Under the pieces are notes generated by a model. That model searched no databases. It was not told the origin of the DNA and was given only the letters and a program-made list of their open reading frames with translations. A stretch of 39,474 nt of DNA from a virus: the IMG/VR virus record IMGVR_UViG_3300025131_000128, positions 1 to 39,474 of that record. One strand, given 5' to 3'. Made by a program: the position numbers and the translations under genes. Below, one piece after another: positions 32,860 to 39,474 of this stretch (position 1 is its first letter; each line of letters begins with the position of its first letter).

Positions 32860-34986
32860 TTATGCCCATTCCATCTTTTGAATATTGATCTTGGAGCTAG
32901 ACTTAAACCCATCTTTGGCGAACATTTGACATGCCGTTCGAGCTTTTTTATAAGCTTCTGTTGGGCTAAACCCGTCCCAGCGCAATAAGCAATACAATTC
33001 GGGGACTAAACCATCTTGGTGATCCGTCACCTTTTCTCGGCGGTGCGCCAACACCCCCTTCCCTGCGCCAGAAGTTAATTTTCCCAAAGTCCACACCCTA
33101 GCCCCTTTGCCGCCCAAATAAAATTTATTTTGTATTTTTATTCCACTTTTTTTTGCGGAAGCTTTTACAATTGTCCAAACCTGTTCAAAGTTTGCCACTG
33201 TTGGGAAAGATTCCAAATATTGACCATAAAAACGACGATGACCCTTCGGAATCTTCGCCCACTTGCTTCCTTTAGACGCGAGACCTGTGGCGCGGCAAGC
33301 GACGAATTCAACGCCGATTGACTTATTATTCAATGTATTCGCGTGAGCGCGACCACACTTTTCGTAAGGTAATGTTTGAAATGATTGCTTGGTGCCAACC
33401 ACAAAATGTAATGAAAAGCCTCTCCAATCAGCGCCTTGGGGGCACAATACTTTCCCCTTAGCATCTACCAAATTTGGAACTATGCCCTGTTTTATCTTTT
33501 CCAGCAATTGCTTATTATTATAAAGACATTTTCCCCGAGCAAAATTTATAAGCTTTGCCGCGTTGCCGCTGGAAGCCGCTGGCTCATGAAGAACCACACA
33601 CGTTTTTTTACTACATGATTTTCTGGGGCGCATGGATATTTGCAAAGCTGGAACACTTGGCAAAATAGCCCCGTACCCACTTATTTCTCCACCCGACACG
33701 TCACCACAAGCTGCGGGCTGCACACTCTGTAGTGGCACGCCAGGAGGCGGTGCCAATTTTTTAGTATCTTGGAGAACCTTTTGGTTAAGTTTGGAAAAAA
33801 ACATTCTTAACCTTTGAGTAGTCATCCTAACGGCTCCCGCTGTGTCGTCCTCAGTGAACTTAAAGTAAAGCTTCGTTACGGTTTCGCCGCTTTCCGCTAA
33901 CTCTGCCGTGGCGGCGGTAGACAAAGCGACCGGATCGGATGATACCACGATGTTATAACCCTGAGTATATTCCTTAAATTTAGAAATGAGTGGACCAATT
34001 TTCGTGGCGTGCTGGACAACAACTTCTACTCTGGAATCCGTAACAAGTTCGGGCGAGTAAACGAGAGTTGCATTAGAAGAGAGAATACCCGCTCGATTAA
34101 CCCAACCAGTGGCAGCACTCTTTGCGGTGGCGGCAGCGGAGGCTGCCTCTTTGTTATACTTTGTAGCACCCGTGATTAGTTCCCCAATTTGTCGCACCAG
34201 CGACATTCCCAACGAGCCGACCTCGGTGTTGGGTAGGAGAACATTGGGAAATGGATATTTGATACTGGCAATACTCACATAAGCAGAGCCGGGTTGGCGA
34301 ACTGCCCACAAAGCCAAGGCATATGTCAACTGAACATATCCTACATTCTCTAAAACTTCATAACTCGGCTTAGAAGCCGGGGATGGGATAACTGGCTTGG
34401 CGGAAGGCACATTGCAAAGGGCTGCGAGTTGCATCCCTTTCATTTGGCTCACAAGATTCTGCATCCGCAGATTTTTATTGTCAATAATTTGCACAAAGTG
34501 TGCCTCGCTATGATCGCTATCGGTAAACTGGATTTGGACTGTTTTCCCTTGTGAGAAAGAATCGTCTTGCCCAGCTTTTACTTTAGTTAATAAGTTTTTA
34601 TAAGTATTGTCGTTTATTAGACCGGCTGCATATTCAGGATAATGTAGAAGAGGTATAAAAACATAAAAAACAGTAGTAGCTGGGGCTGGTGGCTCTACCA
34701 GACCCGTAATTGACGCCGCCTTTTGCGCCATGGCGATAGCCTTGTCCCCAATACCAGCACGATTATGTTCGGGGACTCCCCATATCTTCCCGATCGCACT
34801 AAAAATTTGGCTCGTTGTCTTTTGCTGTAGACTTTGCACGCTAGATTGGACCGCTAACGGACCATCACGCCATGAATAATTTGTAGATACGTCATAGGCT
34901 TGGGAAATTCGGGGATTTAAAGAGCACGGTTTCAAAGGTTCAGCCTCAAGAGTTTTAACGGGTGCAGAGGCTCCTTGAGTGGTCAT
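32860..34986 (-). CDS. Tail-associated N-acetylmuramoyl-L-alanine amidase fused to a baseplate domain
   Basis: 708 residues. The C-terminal part from about residue 455 fits the Amidase_2/PGRP fold. Zinc-ligand candidates are the His in CVVLHEP (about 462) and the His and Asp in LAHRREKVTDHQDG (about 646-660). The substrate-side strands are HFVVG and GRAHANTLNNKSIGVEFV. Such enzymes cut the MurNAc-L-Ala bond of peptidoglycan, which lets the tail cross the periplasm. The first 430 residues look structural, including an OB-like stretch KTVQIQFTDSDHSEAHFVQI, so the protein may be a hub-lysin fusion like T4 gp5 but with an amidase in place of the lysozyme. The gene overlaps the 95-aa gene by 4 nt and precedes the spike-like gene. 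The amidase part is firm; the hub role is inferred. Confidence 0.82.
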   Translation of the reverse strand: MTTQGASAPVKTLEAEPLKPCSLNPRISQAYDVSTNYSWRDGPLAVQSSVQSLQQKTTSQIFSAIGKIWGVPEHNRAGIGDKAIAMAQKAASITGLVEPPAPATTVFYVFIPLLHYPEYAAGLINDNTYKNLLTKVKAGQDDSFSQGKTVQIQFTDSDHSEAHFVQIIDNKNLRMQNLVSQMKGMQLAALCNVPSAKPVIPSPASKPSYEVLENVGYVQLTYALALWAVRQPGSAYVSIASIKYPFPNVLLPNTEVGSLGMSLVRQIGELITGATKYNKEAASAAATAKSAATGWVNRAGILSSNATLVYSPELVTDSRVEVVVQHATKIGPLISKFKEYTQGYNIVVSSDPVALSTAATAELAESGETVTKLYFKFTEDDTAGAVRMTTQRLRMFFSKLNQKVLQDTKKLAPPPGVPLQSVQPAACGDVSGGEISGYGAILPSVPALQISMRPRKSCSKKTCVVLHEPAASSGNAAKLINFARGKCLYNNKQLLEKIKQGIVPNLVDAKGKVLCPQGADWRGFSLHFVVGTKQSFQTLPYEKCGRAHANTLNNKSIGVEFVACRATGLASKGSKWAKIPKGHRRFYGQYLESFPTVANFEQVWTIVKASAKKSGIKIQNKFYLGGKGARVWTLGKLTSGAGKGVLAHRREKVTDHQDGLVPELYCLLRWDGFSPTEAYKKARTACQMFAKDGFKSSSKINIQKMEWA

Positions 34987-35270
34987 GGAGATTCCTCCCC
35001 TAAGTTGTCATAAATGTGATCAATATCCACAGATGAAAGTGCATCGCTGTGCTTTTCTTTTTTTGCAAGGAGAGACGCAATTTTTACCAATTGTTCATTT
35101 GAGCGCTGAAGGGTTTCCAGATATTTAGCCATTACGACGCCGCTTTGATGATGAGTTGTTTTTCCTTGATGAATATCTTGAACTATCTCCTCTAAGGCGG
35201 CGTTTGCCGAATCGCGGTCTATGCGTATATTTGTCGTGGCTTCTTCTAAGAGTTTATCAAATTTCGCCAT
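34983..35270 (-). CDS. Small helical protein of unknown function downstream of the late sigma factor
   Basis: 95 residues, predicted mostly helical, with an acidic C-terminus (DIDHIYDNLGEESP). No recognised domain, signal or membrane segment. Its ATG lies 14 nt inside the end of the sigma-factor gene and its stop overlaps the amidase gene by 4 nt, so it is translated with both. By position it could be a late-transcription partner such as a T4 gp33-like co-activator, whose acidic C-terminus touches the sliding clamp, but no sequence similarity supports that. An assembly chaperone for the amidase-hub protein is equally possible. Confidence 0.65.
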   Translation of the reverse strand: MAKFDKLLEEATTNIRIDRDSANAALEEIVQDIHQGKTTHHQSGVVMAKYLETLQRSNEQLVKIASLLAKKEKHSDALSSVDIDHIYDNLGEESP

Positions 35271-35943
35271 TATCCCAATCCTCTTTAAACCCCCGATATC
35301 TTAAACGCAGCTTGGATAGCGAAGACGCTATTTGCTTAGTATTAAGATCGGTAATTTCTCTCATATATAGATAAATAGCTTTTTTATTGAAAATTTCAAT
35401 ATCTGTGCTGTGTTCAAAAAGAGTTTTAATTGCCTTCAAAACTTTGATGTCATTAGGCTTATCGGCTTCATCAAGCCAGCCATCCAGATTTTCCAACAAA
35501 TACTCAAAAAATTCCTTATGTTGTCTATCGGAAGCATAAGTGTTATAAGTAACCAATCGTTCTTCGACTATCATCATATTATCAATGACAATTTCTGTTC
35601 TTAAGCGCTTTGAGGTCTTTTTTACTTTGTGAATAAACCAATTTTTGGTAATTACAGAAAAATAAGAAAAAGCCTTTGATCCTTTGTTCGGATCATACTT
35701 GTCCAAAATTGTAACAAGCCATGCTTTACACTCTTCTCGTAGAAAATCAATATTTGGTAAAGTGTTAAATTTGTAAGTAAAAACAATTTTATCTACCAAC
35801 TCATCAAAAGCTGGATGGATATAATTAACATAAAGCTGAGATTTTACATACCGATCTGTAGTAGCGCAGTACTCAATAATCGCTTTTTCGTGGACTTCGG
35901 TAAAATATAATCTTTTAGTTTTCTTGCGTCTCTTTTTCGTCAT
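35257..35943 (-). CDS. 55: RNA polymerase sigma factor for late transcription (gp55-like)
   Basis: 228 residues from the ATG at 35943, following a GTG at 35952 that is also in frame but has no ribosome-binding site. The Lys/Arg-rich start is followed by YFTEVHEKAIIEYC. Residues about 90-115 (YDPNKGSKAFSYFSVITKNW then FIHKVKK) match the region-2-like core of T4-family gp55, in which an FDPxKG-type loop precedes AYF-x-xI-x-NxFI. gp55 replaces host sigma on RNA polymerase and reads the simple late promoter TATAAATA, coupled to replication through the clamp. The gene lies directly upstream of the tail operon it would activate. It overlaps the 101-aa gene by 29 nt. T4 gp55 has 185 residues, so this one is somewhat longer. 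Confidence 0.8.
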   Translation of the reverse strand: MTKKRRKKTKRLYFTEVHEKAIIEYCATTDRYVKSQLYVNYIHPAFDELVDKIVFTYKFNTLPNIDFLREECKAWLVTILDKYDPNKGSKAFSYFSVITKNWFIHKVKKTSKRLRTEIVIDNMMIVEERLVTYNTYASDRQHKEFFEYLLENLDGWLDEADKPNDIKVLKAIKTLFEHSTDIEIFNKKAIYLYMREITDLNTKQIASSLSKLRLRYRGFKEDWDNGEI

Positions 35944-36220
35944 CTTCTTCACCCAAAAGTTGTCGCTCTATATCCGATATTAGTGCAAGCCGAGAAGATA
36001 AACTGTTAGATACCCCTACAAGCTCTTGAATTATCGGATCGCCATAATATGTTTCTGATTTATTAACAGTTTCGACCAAATCCTTGTGCTGAGTCGCAAC
36101 CTCTTGAACATCGAATATCATTGTTTCAATATTTCGAATTGTTAAAAGCAAATTTCGAACATACATAACCAATACAACAACGAAACCACTCAAAACACCA
36201 ATTGTAATCCATTCAATCAT
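35915..36220 (-). CDS. Single-pass membrane protein of unknown function
   Basis: 101 residues. One strong membrane segment lies at about residues 5-27 (ITIGVLSGFVVVLVMYV). It is followed by a basic/polar region and an amphipathic helix with coiled-coil character, and the C-terminus is strongly acidic (GEEDDEKETQEN). No signal-peptidase site is evident, so it is probably an N-terminally anchored inner-membrane protein. No family is recognised. It overlaps the FmdB-like gene by 8 nt and the sigma gene by about 29 nt, in a block of small genes that may modify host functions during infection. Holin and spanin identities were considered but lack further support. Confidence 0.65.
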   Translation of the reverse strand: MIEWITIGVLSGFVVVLVMYVRNLLLTIRNIETMIFDVQEVATQHKDLVETVNKSETYYGDPIIQELVGVSNSLSSRLALISDIERQLLGEEDDEKETQEN

Positions 36221-36479
36221 CAGGTATATACTCCGTTGTTTTTAAATCCCCCCTCATATTTTTCAGATCTTCGCGAGCGGCTTCAATATATTCTTTTGTT
36301 ACTTCGCCCACTTTTTTATCTTTCTCTCTCGCCTCTTTAGCAATCTTGATAAAAGTCGATGGCACCTTATCGATAGTTTTTCCTTCGCAATATTTACATC
36401 GAGGCGGGATAAAACCCATCGGTTGACGCTCATTCCATGTTTCACAACATGAATGGCAAAAGTAAGTATAGCGAGGCAT
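36213..36479 (-). CDS. FmdB-like small zinc-ribbon protein
   Basis: 88 residues. The N-terminus MPRYTYFCHSCCETWN is typical of the FmdB/CxxC zinc-ribbon family. The ribbon is C8-x2-C11 with C28-x2-C31, and the intervening sequence MGFIPPRCKYC fits the usual knuckle. The rest is a Lys/Glu-rich helix. FmdB-like proteins are common in marine T4-like phages; their function is not known, though regulatory nucleic-acid or protein binding is assumed. The gene starts 1 nt after the 63-aa gene's stop codon. No promoter or operator is visible nearby. Confidence 0.78.
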   Translation of the reverse strand: MPRYTYFCHSCCETWNERQPMGFIPPRCKYCEGKTIDKVPSTFIKIAKEAREKDKKVGEVTKEYIEAAREDLKNMRGDLKTTEYIPDD

Positions 36480-36480
36480 A

Positions 36481-36672
36481 TTAATTTTCTTCAGTAAAAG
36501 TCGCGTCCGGCACCTTAAATGTTGGCGGATTTGTTACGACTAATTGACTATGATTGTCGCCATCTACCACAAAATTGAATTCTCGTAAATGTGACACAAT
36601 ATCACTTTGTTCTGCTAGTGCTTTTTGTAAAGCCATCATAAGCGCTCCGAGCGCTTGATCTGATAATTTCAT
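36481..36672 (-). CDS. Small phage protein of unknown function
   Basis: 63 residues; the N-terminus (MKLSDQALGALMMALQKALA) is helical, followed by a beta-like segment with FVVDGDNHSQLVV and a NPPTF turn. I recognise no defined domain. The gene lies between the cupin and the FmdB-like gene, with 1-nt gaps on both sides, so it belongs to the same transcript. Compact size with a mixed fold and no signal or membrane segment suggests a soluble regulatory or accessory protein. No function is claimed. Confidence 0.65.
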   Translation of the reverse strand: MKLSDQALGALMMALQKALAEQSDIVSHLREFNFVVDGDNHSQLVVTNPPTFKVPDATFTEEN

Positions 36673-36673
36673 T

Positions 36674-37015
36674 TTAATCTCCTTTTAATATCCTATAACT
36701 GTCTTCGTCAAAATGTTGAGTAGAGAACTCAAATAGTTCTGTGTCTTCCAGGGCAACCATTTGATGTCGCAAGCCTCGGCGAACGTGAAAGTTGTCGCCC
36801 TTGGTGAGAATAACCTCATTTGAAAGATTAAGATTATCCTCATCGGAAAATTTTACTAAAAGCCTGCCCGATTGAACATAGAAAACTTCGTCCTTTAATT
36901 TGTGATAGTGCCACGAACACCTCTTCCCCTTTACAAAATAAAGAAGCTTCCCACAGTATTCCTCGCAATTAACGATCCACTTTTCAAAGCCCCAGCCTTT
37001 AGAAACAAATTTCAT
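36674..37015 (-). CDS. Small cupin, possible sugar-phosphate or nucleotide-sugar isomerase/epimerase
   Basis: 113 residues, a single cupin barrel. Motif 1 is H36-x-H38-x4-E43 (SWHYHKLKDEVFYVQSG). Motif 2 includes HVRRGLRHQM and the strand FEFSTQHFDE. These metal-binding residues are intact. Small cupins of this type occur in sugar clusters as phosphomannose-isomerase-type or ketoisomerase-type enzymes, but the family is broad and the substrate cannot be read. The gene overlaps the adenylyltransferase by 4 nt (ATGA), so it probably works in the same pathway, perhaps on the heptose or on a 4-keto sugar made upstream. Confidence 0.75.
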   Translation of the reverse strand: MKFVSKGWGFEKWIVNCEEYCGKLLYFVKGKRCSWHYHKLKDEVFYVQSGRLLVKFSDEDNLNLSNEVILTKGDNFHVRRGLRHQMVALEDTELFEFSTQHFDEDSYRILKGD

Positions 37016-37401
37016 AATATGACCTCTTGAAGAATTTTTGTTGTTGAATAACCTTCTAAATAATTAAAAATTTCTACTGAGGTAAGATCCGAACCAACAA
37101 CTTCCTCTTTTTTATAATCACCACCCTTTACGATCACATCGGGATGTAATCTCTTTATTAAATTATAGGGGGTGTCCTCTTCAAAAACAAAAACTTGGTC
37201 TACACATCTCAAAGCCTTCAATAGCTCCTTTCGATCCTCTTGTTTATTAATGGGACGATTTTGTCCCTTCAACCTTTTAACGCTTTTATCACTATTAATC
37301 CCCACTACTACCACATCTCCCAAGCTTTTACAAAATCGTAAAAGCTCAAGATGTCCCCTGTGTAAAACATCAAAGCAACCATTAGTAAAAACTTTTTTCA
37401 T
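37012..37401 (-). CDS. HldE-type nucleotidyltransferase (D-beta-D-heptose 1-phosphate adenylyltransferase-like)
   Basis: 129 residues from the ATG at 37401, which overlaps the kinase stop by 4 nt (ATGA) and has a GAGGGGAG site upstream. The signature motifs are intact: TNGCFDVLHRGHLELLRF with HxGH, NSDKSVKRLKGQNRPIN, FEEDTPYNLI, HPDVIVKGGDYKKEE and the final STTKIL. These follow the C-terminal domain of E. coli HldE (RfaE), which attaches AMP to D-glycero-beta-D-manno-heptose 1-phosphate in the pathway to the LPS core sugar ADP-heptose. Related enzymes use CTP with glycerol-3-phosphate, but the NRPIN, KGGDYKKEE and STTKI segments favour the heptose branch. Together with the kinase it equals a split HldE. 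Confidence 0.82.
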   Translation of the reverse strand: MKKVFTNGCFDVLHRGHLELLRFCKSLGDVVVVGINSDKSVKRLKGQNRPINKQEDRKELLKALRCVDQVFVFEEDTPYNLIKRLHPDVIVKGGDYKKEEVVGSDLTSVEIFNYLEGYSTTKILQEVIL

Positions 37402-38129
37402 ATTACACTTACTCCCCTCTTCTGTACAACAGTTGTGGCGCAATCATTGGCAAATTTTATTGACTCTTCTATATCGTTTGTTAGCAAAAATTTGTAACAT
37501 AATCCAGAAAGAAACGTATCGCCAGCACCCGAAACGTCTTTAACCTCTACCTCTTTTACTGAGTAGGTGACTCCACAATGCAAACACCCCTTTGGACCCA
37601 TCGTAACAATAAGTTTGTTTTTGATAGCTTCTGAAAGTGTGTGTCGGGTTGCCTCAAATTCGCTAGAATTGATCTTAATAAATTTTGCCTGCGTACACCA
37701 AGTGCCCAATATTTTTTTAGTATCTAAGAAAGTCGCAGGGTGCTGTTGGCAAATAAATTTAATGTCATCAGTGTTTAAAAACCCCTTATCATAATCCGAT
37801 ATAACCACACCATCATACTTTTTAAAATTGATTTTTTTCACAGCGCATCTTCCATATGAAGCGTCATTACAATCAAGTCTCATAAACATATGATTAGACT
37901 TTAAATCAATAAAGCGAGTTTTAGTAATATTTTGCCAGTTCTTGTTAGTGTGAATATTAACGTGTGCCCCAAGAGACTCTAAATTGCTCTTAACATTCAT
38001 CGCCATGCCAACGTTATTATTAGTTTTGATCAAATTAAAAACCGGGACCGGCGCTTCAGGACACAACCGGATGCTCTCTCCATAACTAAAAATATCTGAG
38101 CAGCTTTCGCCCAAAACAAGAATATTCAC
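37398..38129 (-). CDS. PfkB-family kinase, HldE kinase-domain-like (heptose 7-phosphate kinase-like), short
   Basis: 243 residues from a GTG at 38129 that overlaps the TGA of the dehydratase gene (GTGA) and follows an AAGGGG site; a start further upstream is possible but less likely. The N-terminus (LGESCSDIFSYGESIRLCPE then APVPVFN) and NVGMAMNVKSNLESLGA are the HldE kinase signature. ITKTRFIDL, MRLD and ISDYDKGFL follow, and the catalytic loop is DVSGAGDTFLSG. HldE phosphorylates heptose 7-phosphate at C1. Typical kinases of this family have about 310 residues; this one is about 70 shorter, with loss visible after LGAHVNI, where a lid/dimer segment normally sits. The catalytic Asp is kept, so activity remains plausible. 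Confidence 0.8.
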   Translation of the reverse strand: MNILVLGESCSDIFSYGESIRLCPEAPVPVFNLIKTNNNVGMAMNVKSNLESLGAHVNIHTNKNWQNITKTRFIDLKSNHMFMRLDCNDASYGRCAVKKINFKKYDGVVISDYDKGFLNTDDIKFICQQHPATFLDTKKILGTWCTQAKFIKINSSEFEATRHTLSEAIKNKLIVTMGPKGCLHCGVTYSVKEVEVKDVSGAGDTFLSGLCYKFLLTNDIEESIKFANDCATTVVQKRGVSVI

Positions 38130-39292
38130 TTTCGCCCCTTCACAACGTCGCAAATAAAATCAACATCTTCATTGTTCATTTCAGGGTAATTTGGCAAAAA
38201 GAATCCAGTTTCGTGGATTTTATCGCTCATCTCGTCTTGGAACGCTCCATATTCTTTAACCCAAAAGGGGTGGCGACCGAGGTTGCCCGCACTATAAATG
38301 CGAGTTTCAATTCCATTATTTACAAGGCGAGTAACAATTTCCTTTCGATGATCTGTGGAATTTGCCAAAGCTCCAAATGAAATGGATACCGGAACGTTTT
38401 CACCCCAATCTTGAAACTCAACATATCCCTCTAAATTTTTTGCATAACGCAAGTGGTTTTTATTCCTTCTCTCGACAACCCAATCTGCTTTTTCAATTTG
38501 CCGCAAGCCAATAAAAGCTTGCAAATCAGTAGCACGCAAATTAAAACCGGGAATGAAAAAGGTAAAAGGTTGATGAAAATCATCAACTCCATTGTCAGTC
38601 ATTAACTGGTCATAAGCTTCTTTATCTAGGTCTTTGCCCCAGCCATGTGACCGAAGCATTAACAGAAGCTCGTACAACTCTTTGTCATCGGTGTTCACCA
38701 TACCGCCCTCGATGGTCGATAGCTGGTGTCCAAAATAAAACGAGAAGGAAGACATGTCTCCAATTGTTCCGACCTTGCTACCGTCCGCATAGGCGGCACC
38801 AAGGGCAGCGCAGGCGTCCTCCAAGAGACAAAATCCATACTTCTCCTTCAACTGTAACAGTCTCTCTTTATAATGGGGAACTCCCAAAACTTGAACAAAG
38901 ATAACAGCGTCTGGTTTATCTGTCTCACAAATCTTTTCTAACTCATCTAAATCCATACCATATGTTTTCGGATCAGTGCCCACCATTATTGGCTTTAAGC
39001 CGAACTGCATAGCGGGGGCGATGGTGGTTACCCAGCCAACGGCTGGGACAGCAATTTTCTTATTTTTAATTCTTCCTGCTGCAATAGCAGCATAGATCAT
39101 CAATAGATTAGCCGAAGAGCCTGAGTTGTTAAAAACTGCGTGTTTCGTGTCAATAAATTCTGCCCACTTCTCTTCTACCCTCCAAGTAAGCTCCCCCTTC
39201 GTTAACCGAGGATAACTTTGTAGCCATTCACACAGAGCATCGATGTCTGCTTCGTTGATTGTTTCTTTGGCTAGCGGGTAAATAACGTTCAT
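38126..39292 (-). CDS. DegT-fold 3-dehydratase, ColD-like, with active-site His in place of the PLP lysine
   Basis: 388 residues, the same length as ColD. The PLP site has the family NSGSSANLLM phosphate loop, LLEDACAALGA with Asp159, and FYFGHQLSTIEGGMV. The residue six before EGG, which is Lys in the aminotransferases, is His189. This Lys-to-His change marks PLP-dependent 3-dehydratases such as ColD (GDP-4-keto-6-deoxymannose 3-dehydratase) and E1, which remove the C3 hydroxyl en route to 3,6-dideoxy sugars. Further ColD-like segments are SHGWGKDL, FFIPGFNLRATDLQAFIGL and PLA at the start. A strong AAGGAG lies 5 nt before the ATG. Substrate is uncertain: the neighbouring HldE-type genes suggest heptose chemistry, while ColD acts on a GDP-hexose. 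The product is probably a deoxy sugar nucleotide. Confidence 0.85.
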   Translation of the reverse strand: MNVIYPLAKETINEADIDALCEWLQSYPRLTKGELTWRVEEKWAEFIDTKHAVFNNSGSSANLLMIYAAIAAGRIKNKKIAVPAVGWVTTIAPAMQFGLKPIMVGTDPKTYGMDLDELEKICETDKPDAVIFVQVLGVPHYKERLLQLKEKYGFCLLEDACAALGAAYADGSKVGTIGDMSSFSFYFGHQLSTIEGGMVNTDDKELYELLLMLRSHGWGKDLDKEAYDQLMTDNGVDDFHQPFTFFIPGFNLRATDLQAFIGLRQIEKADWVVERRNKNHLRYAKNLEGYVEFQDWGENVPVSISFGALANSTDHRKEIVTRLVNNGIETRIYSAGNLGRHPFWVKEYGAFQDEMSDKIHETGFFLPNYPEMNNEDVDFICDVVKGRK

Positions 39293-39297
39293 CTCTT

Positions 39298-39303
39298 CTC
39301 CTT
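39298..39303 (-). promoter_or_regulatory. Strong ribosome-binding site of the dehydratase gene
   Basis: AAGGAG on the minus strand lies 5 nt before the ATG at 39292. The 51-nt gap 39293-39343 contains this site and an A/T-rich stretch but no obvious promoter, so the gene is probably read from an upstream transcript. Confidence 0.75.
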
Positions 39304-39343
39304 GTTTTATAAAATTTCTTTCATATTATTAGCACTCCAAACA

Positions 39344-39474
39344 TTATAATATGATGTCTTTAAATAAGGTGCCATTTTGATCTCTTTCGGACAAAATGGG
39401 ATTTTGAACTGCCCACTCAAAATTTAAATCAGGATCATCCCAAGCGACAGTTACTTGCTTTTCCGGTCCCTGAT
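39344..39474 (-). CDS. RmlC-like dTDP-4-keto-sugar 3,5-epimerase, C-terminal fragment (runs off the right edge)
   Basis: The visible 42 residues end at a TAA at 39344-39346. They contain QVTVAWDDPDLNFEW and NPILSERDQ, followed by LFKDIIL. This matches the C-terminal end of RmlC-type epimerases, which carry W-x-DP-x-L-x-I-x-W and LS-x-(K/R)D. Those enzymes invert C3 and C5 of dTDP-4-keto-6-deoxyglucose or related sugars. The main catalytic His and the beta-roll lie outside the window. It stands 51 nt upstream of the ColD-like gene on the same strand, which extends the sugar-nucleotide cassette to the right. Substrate nucleotide is unknown. Confidence 0.75.
   Translation of the reverse strand, partial: QGPEKQVTVAWDDPDLNFEWAVQNPILSERDQNGTLFKDIIL

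Noticed and set aside
34983-35270. gp33-like late co-activator
   Set aside because: Position and an acidic C-terminus fit, but no sequence similarity was seen; kept as unknown.
37402-37443. Longer start for the adenylyltransferase
   Set aside because: The 14 extra residues are Cys-rich and unlike HldE, whose domain begins at the KKVFTNGCFD segment; the ATG at 37401 gives the standard ATGA overlap.
38130-38153. Longer start for the PfkB kinase
   Set aside because: The GTG at 38129 has AAGGGG upstream and forms the GTGA overlap seen throughout this operon; the eight extra residues lie inside the dehydratase gene and look non-homologous.

Overview
The window is a gene-dense stretch of a tailed-phage genome, most likely a T4-like myovirus with a contractile tail that infects a Gram-negative, probably aquatic, host. 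Every supportable gene lies on the minus strand, so transcription runs from high to low coordinates. Genes are packed with 4-nt (ATGA/GTGA) or 1-nt (TAATG) stop/start overlaps. The phage assignment rests on homologues of T4 baseplate wedge proteins gp25 and gp6, a gp7/gpI-type domain in a giant protein, a gp55-type late sigma factor, and a primase and RuvC-like nuclease at the left edge. No tRNA, rRNA, CRISPR array, integrase or insertion sequence was seen, and no gap exceeds 100 nt.

In transcription order: (1) 39474-36674 is a nucleotide-sugar cassette. It holds the C-terminus of an RmlC-like 3,5-epimerase, a ColD-like DegT-fold 3-dehydratase with His189 at the usual PLP-lysine position, an HldE-type kinase and an HldE-type adenylyltransferase encoded separately, and a small cupin. 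(2) 36672-34983 holds small regulatory or accessory genes: a 63-aa unknown, an FmdB-like zinc ribbon, a one-TM protein, the gp55-like late sigma factor and a 95-aa unknown. (3) 34986-21885 is baseplate hub and wedge: a 708-aa protein with a C-terminal zinc amidase, a spike-like protein with a HIH motif, a 1937-aa protein with two N-terminal SH3-like repeats, a 646-aa coiled-coil protein, a 27-aa mini-ORF duplicating its C-terminus, gp25 and gp6. (4) 21885-841 holds distal wedge, fibre or decoration proteins: a 496-aa DNRLRE-like protein, a 2914-aa protein that combines a gpI/gp7-type domain with three LamG-like modules and a 51-residue tandem repeat, two proteins sharing a novel N-terminal motif, an 1188-aa protein with a histidine-rich insert, a 980-aa protein with an Fn3-like segment, and two paralogous shell-type proteins. 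(5) 844-1 returns to DNA metabolism: a RuvC-like resolvase and the zinc-finger N-terminus of a primase with a TTG start.

How they fit together: the sigma factor probably directs late transcription of the tail genes downstream of it. Proteins in regions 3 and 4 would build the baseplate and the receptor-contacting parts of the tail. The amidase would open peptidoglycan locally during injection. The sugar cassette may supply an ADP-heptose-type or 3,6-dideoxy sugar for modifying virion proteins or the host surface; this last point is inference.

The most unusual observations are the sugar cassette, the duplicated mini-ORF at 24064-24147, the modular 2914-aa wedge protein, the two within-window paralogue families and the 1937-aa SH3-bearing protein next to the hub.
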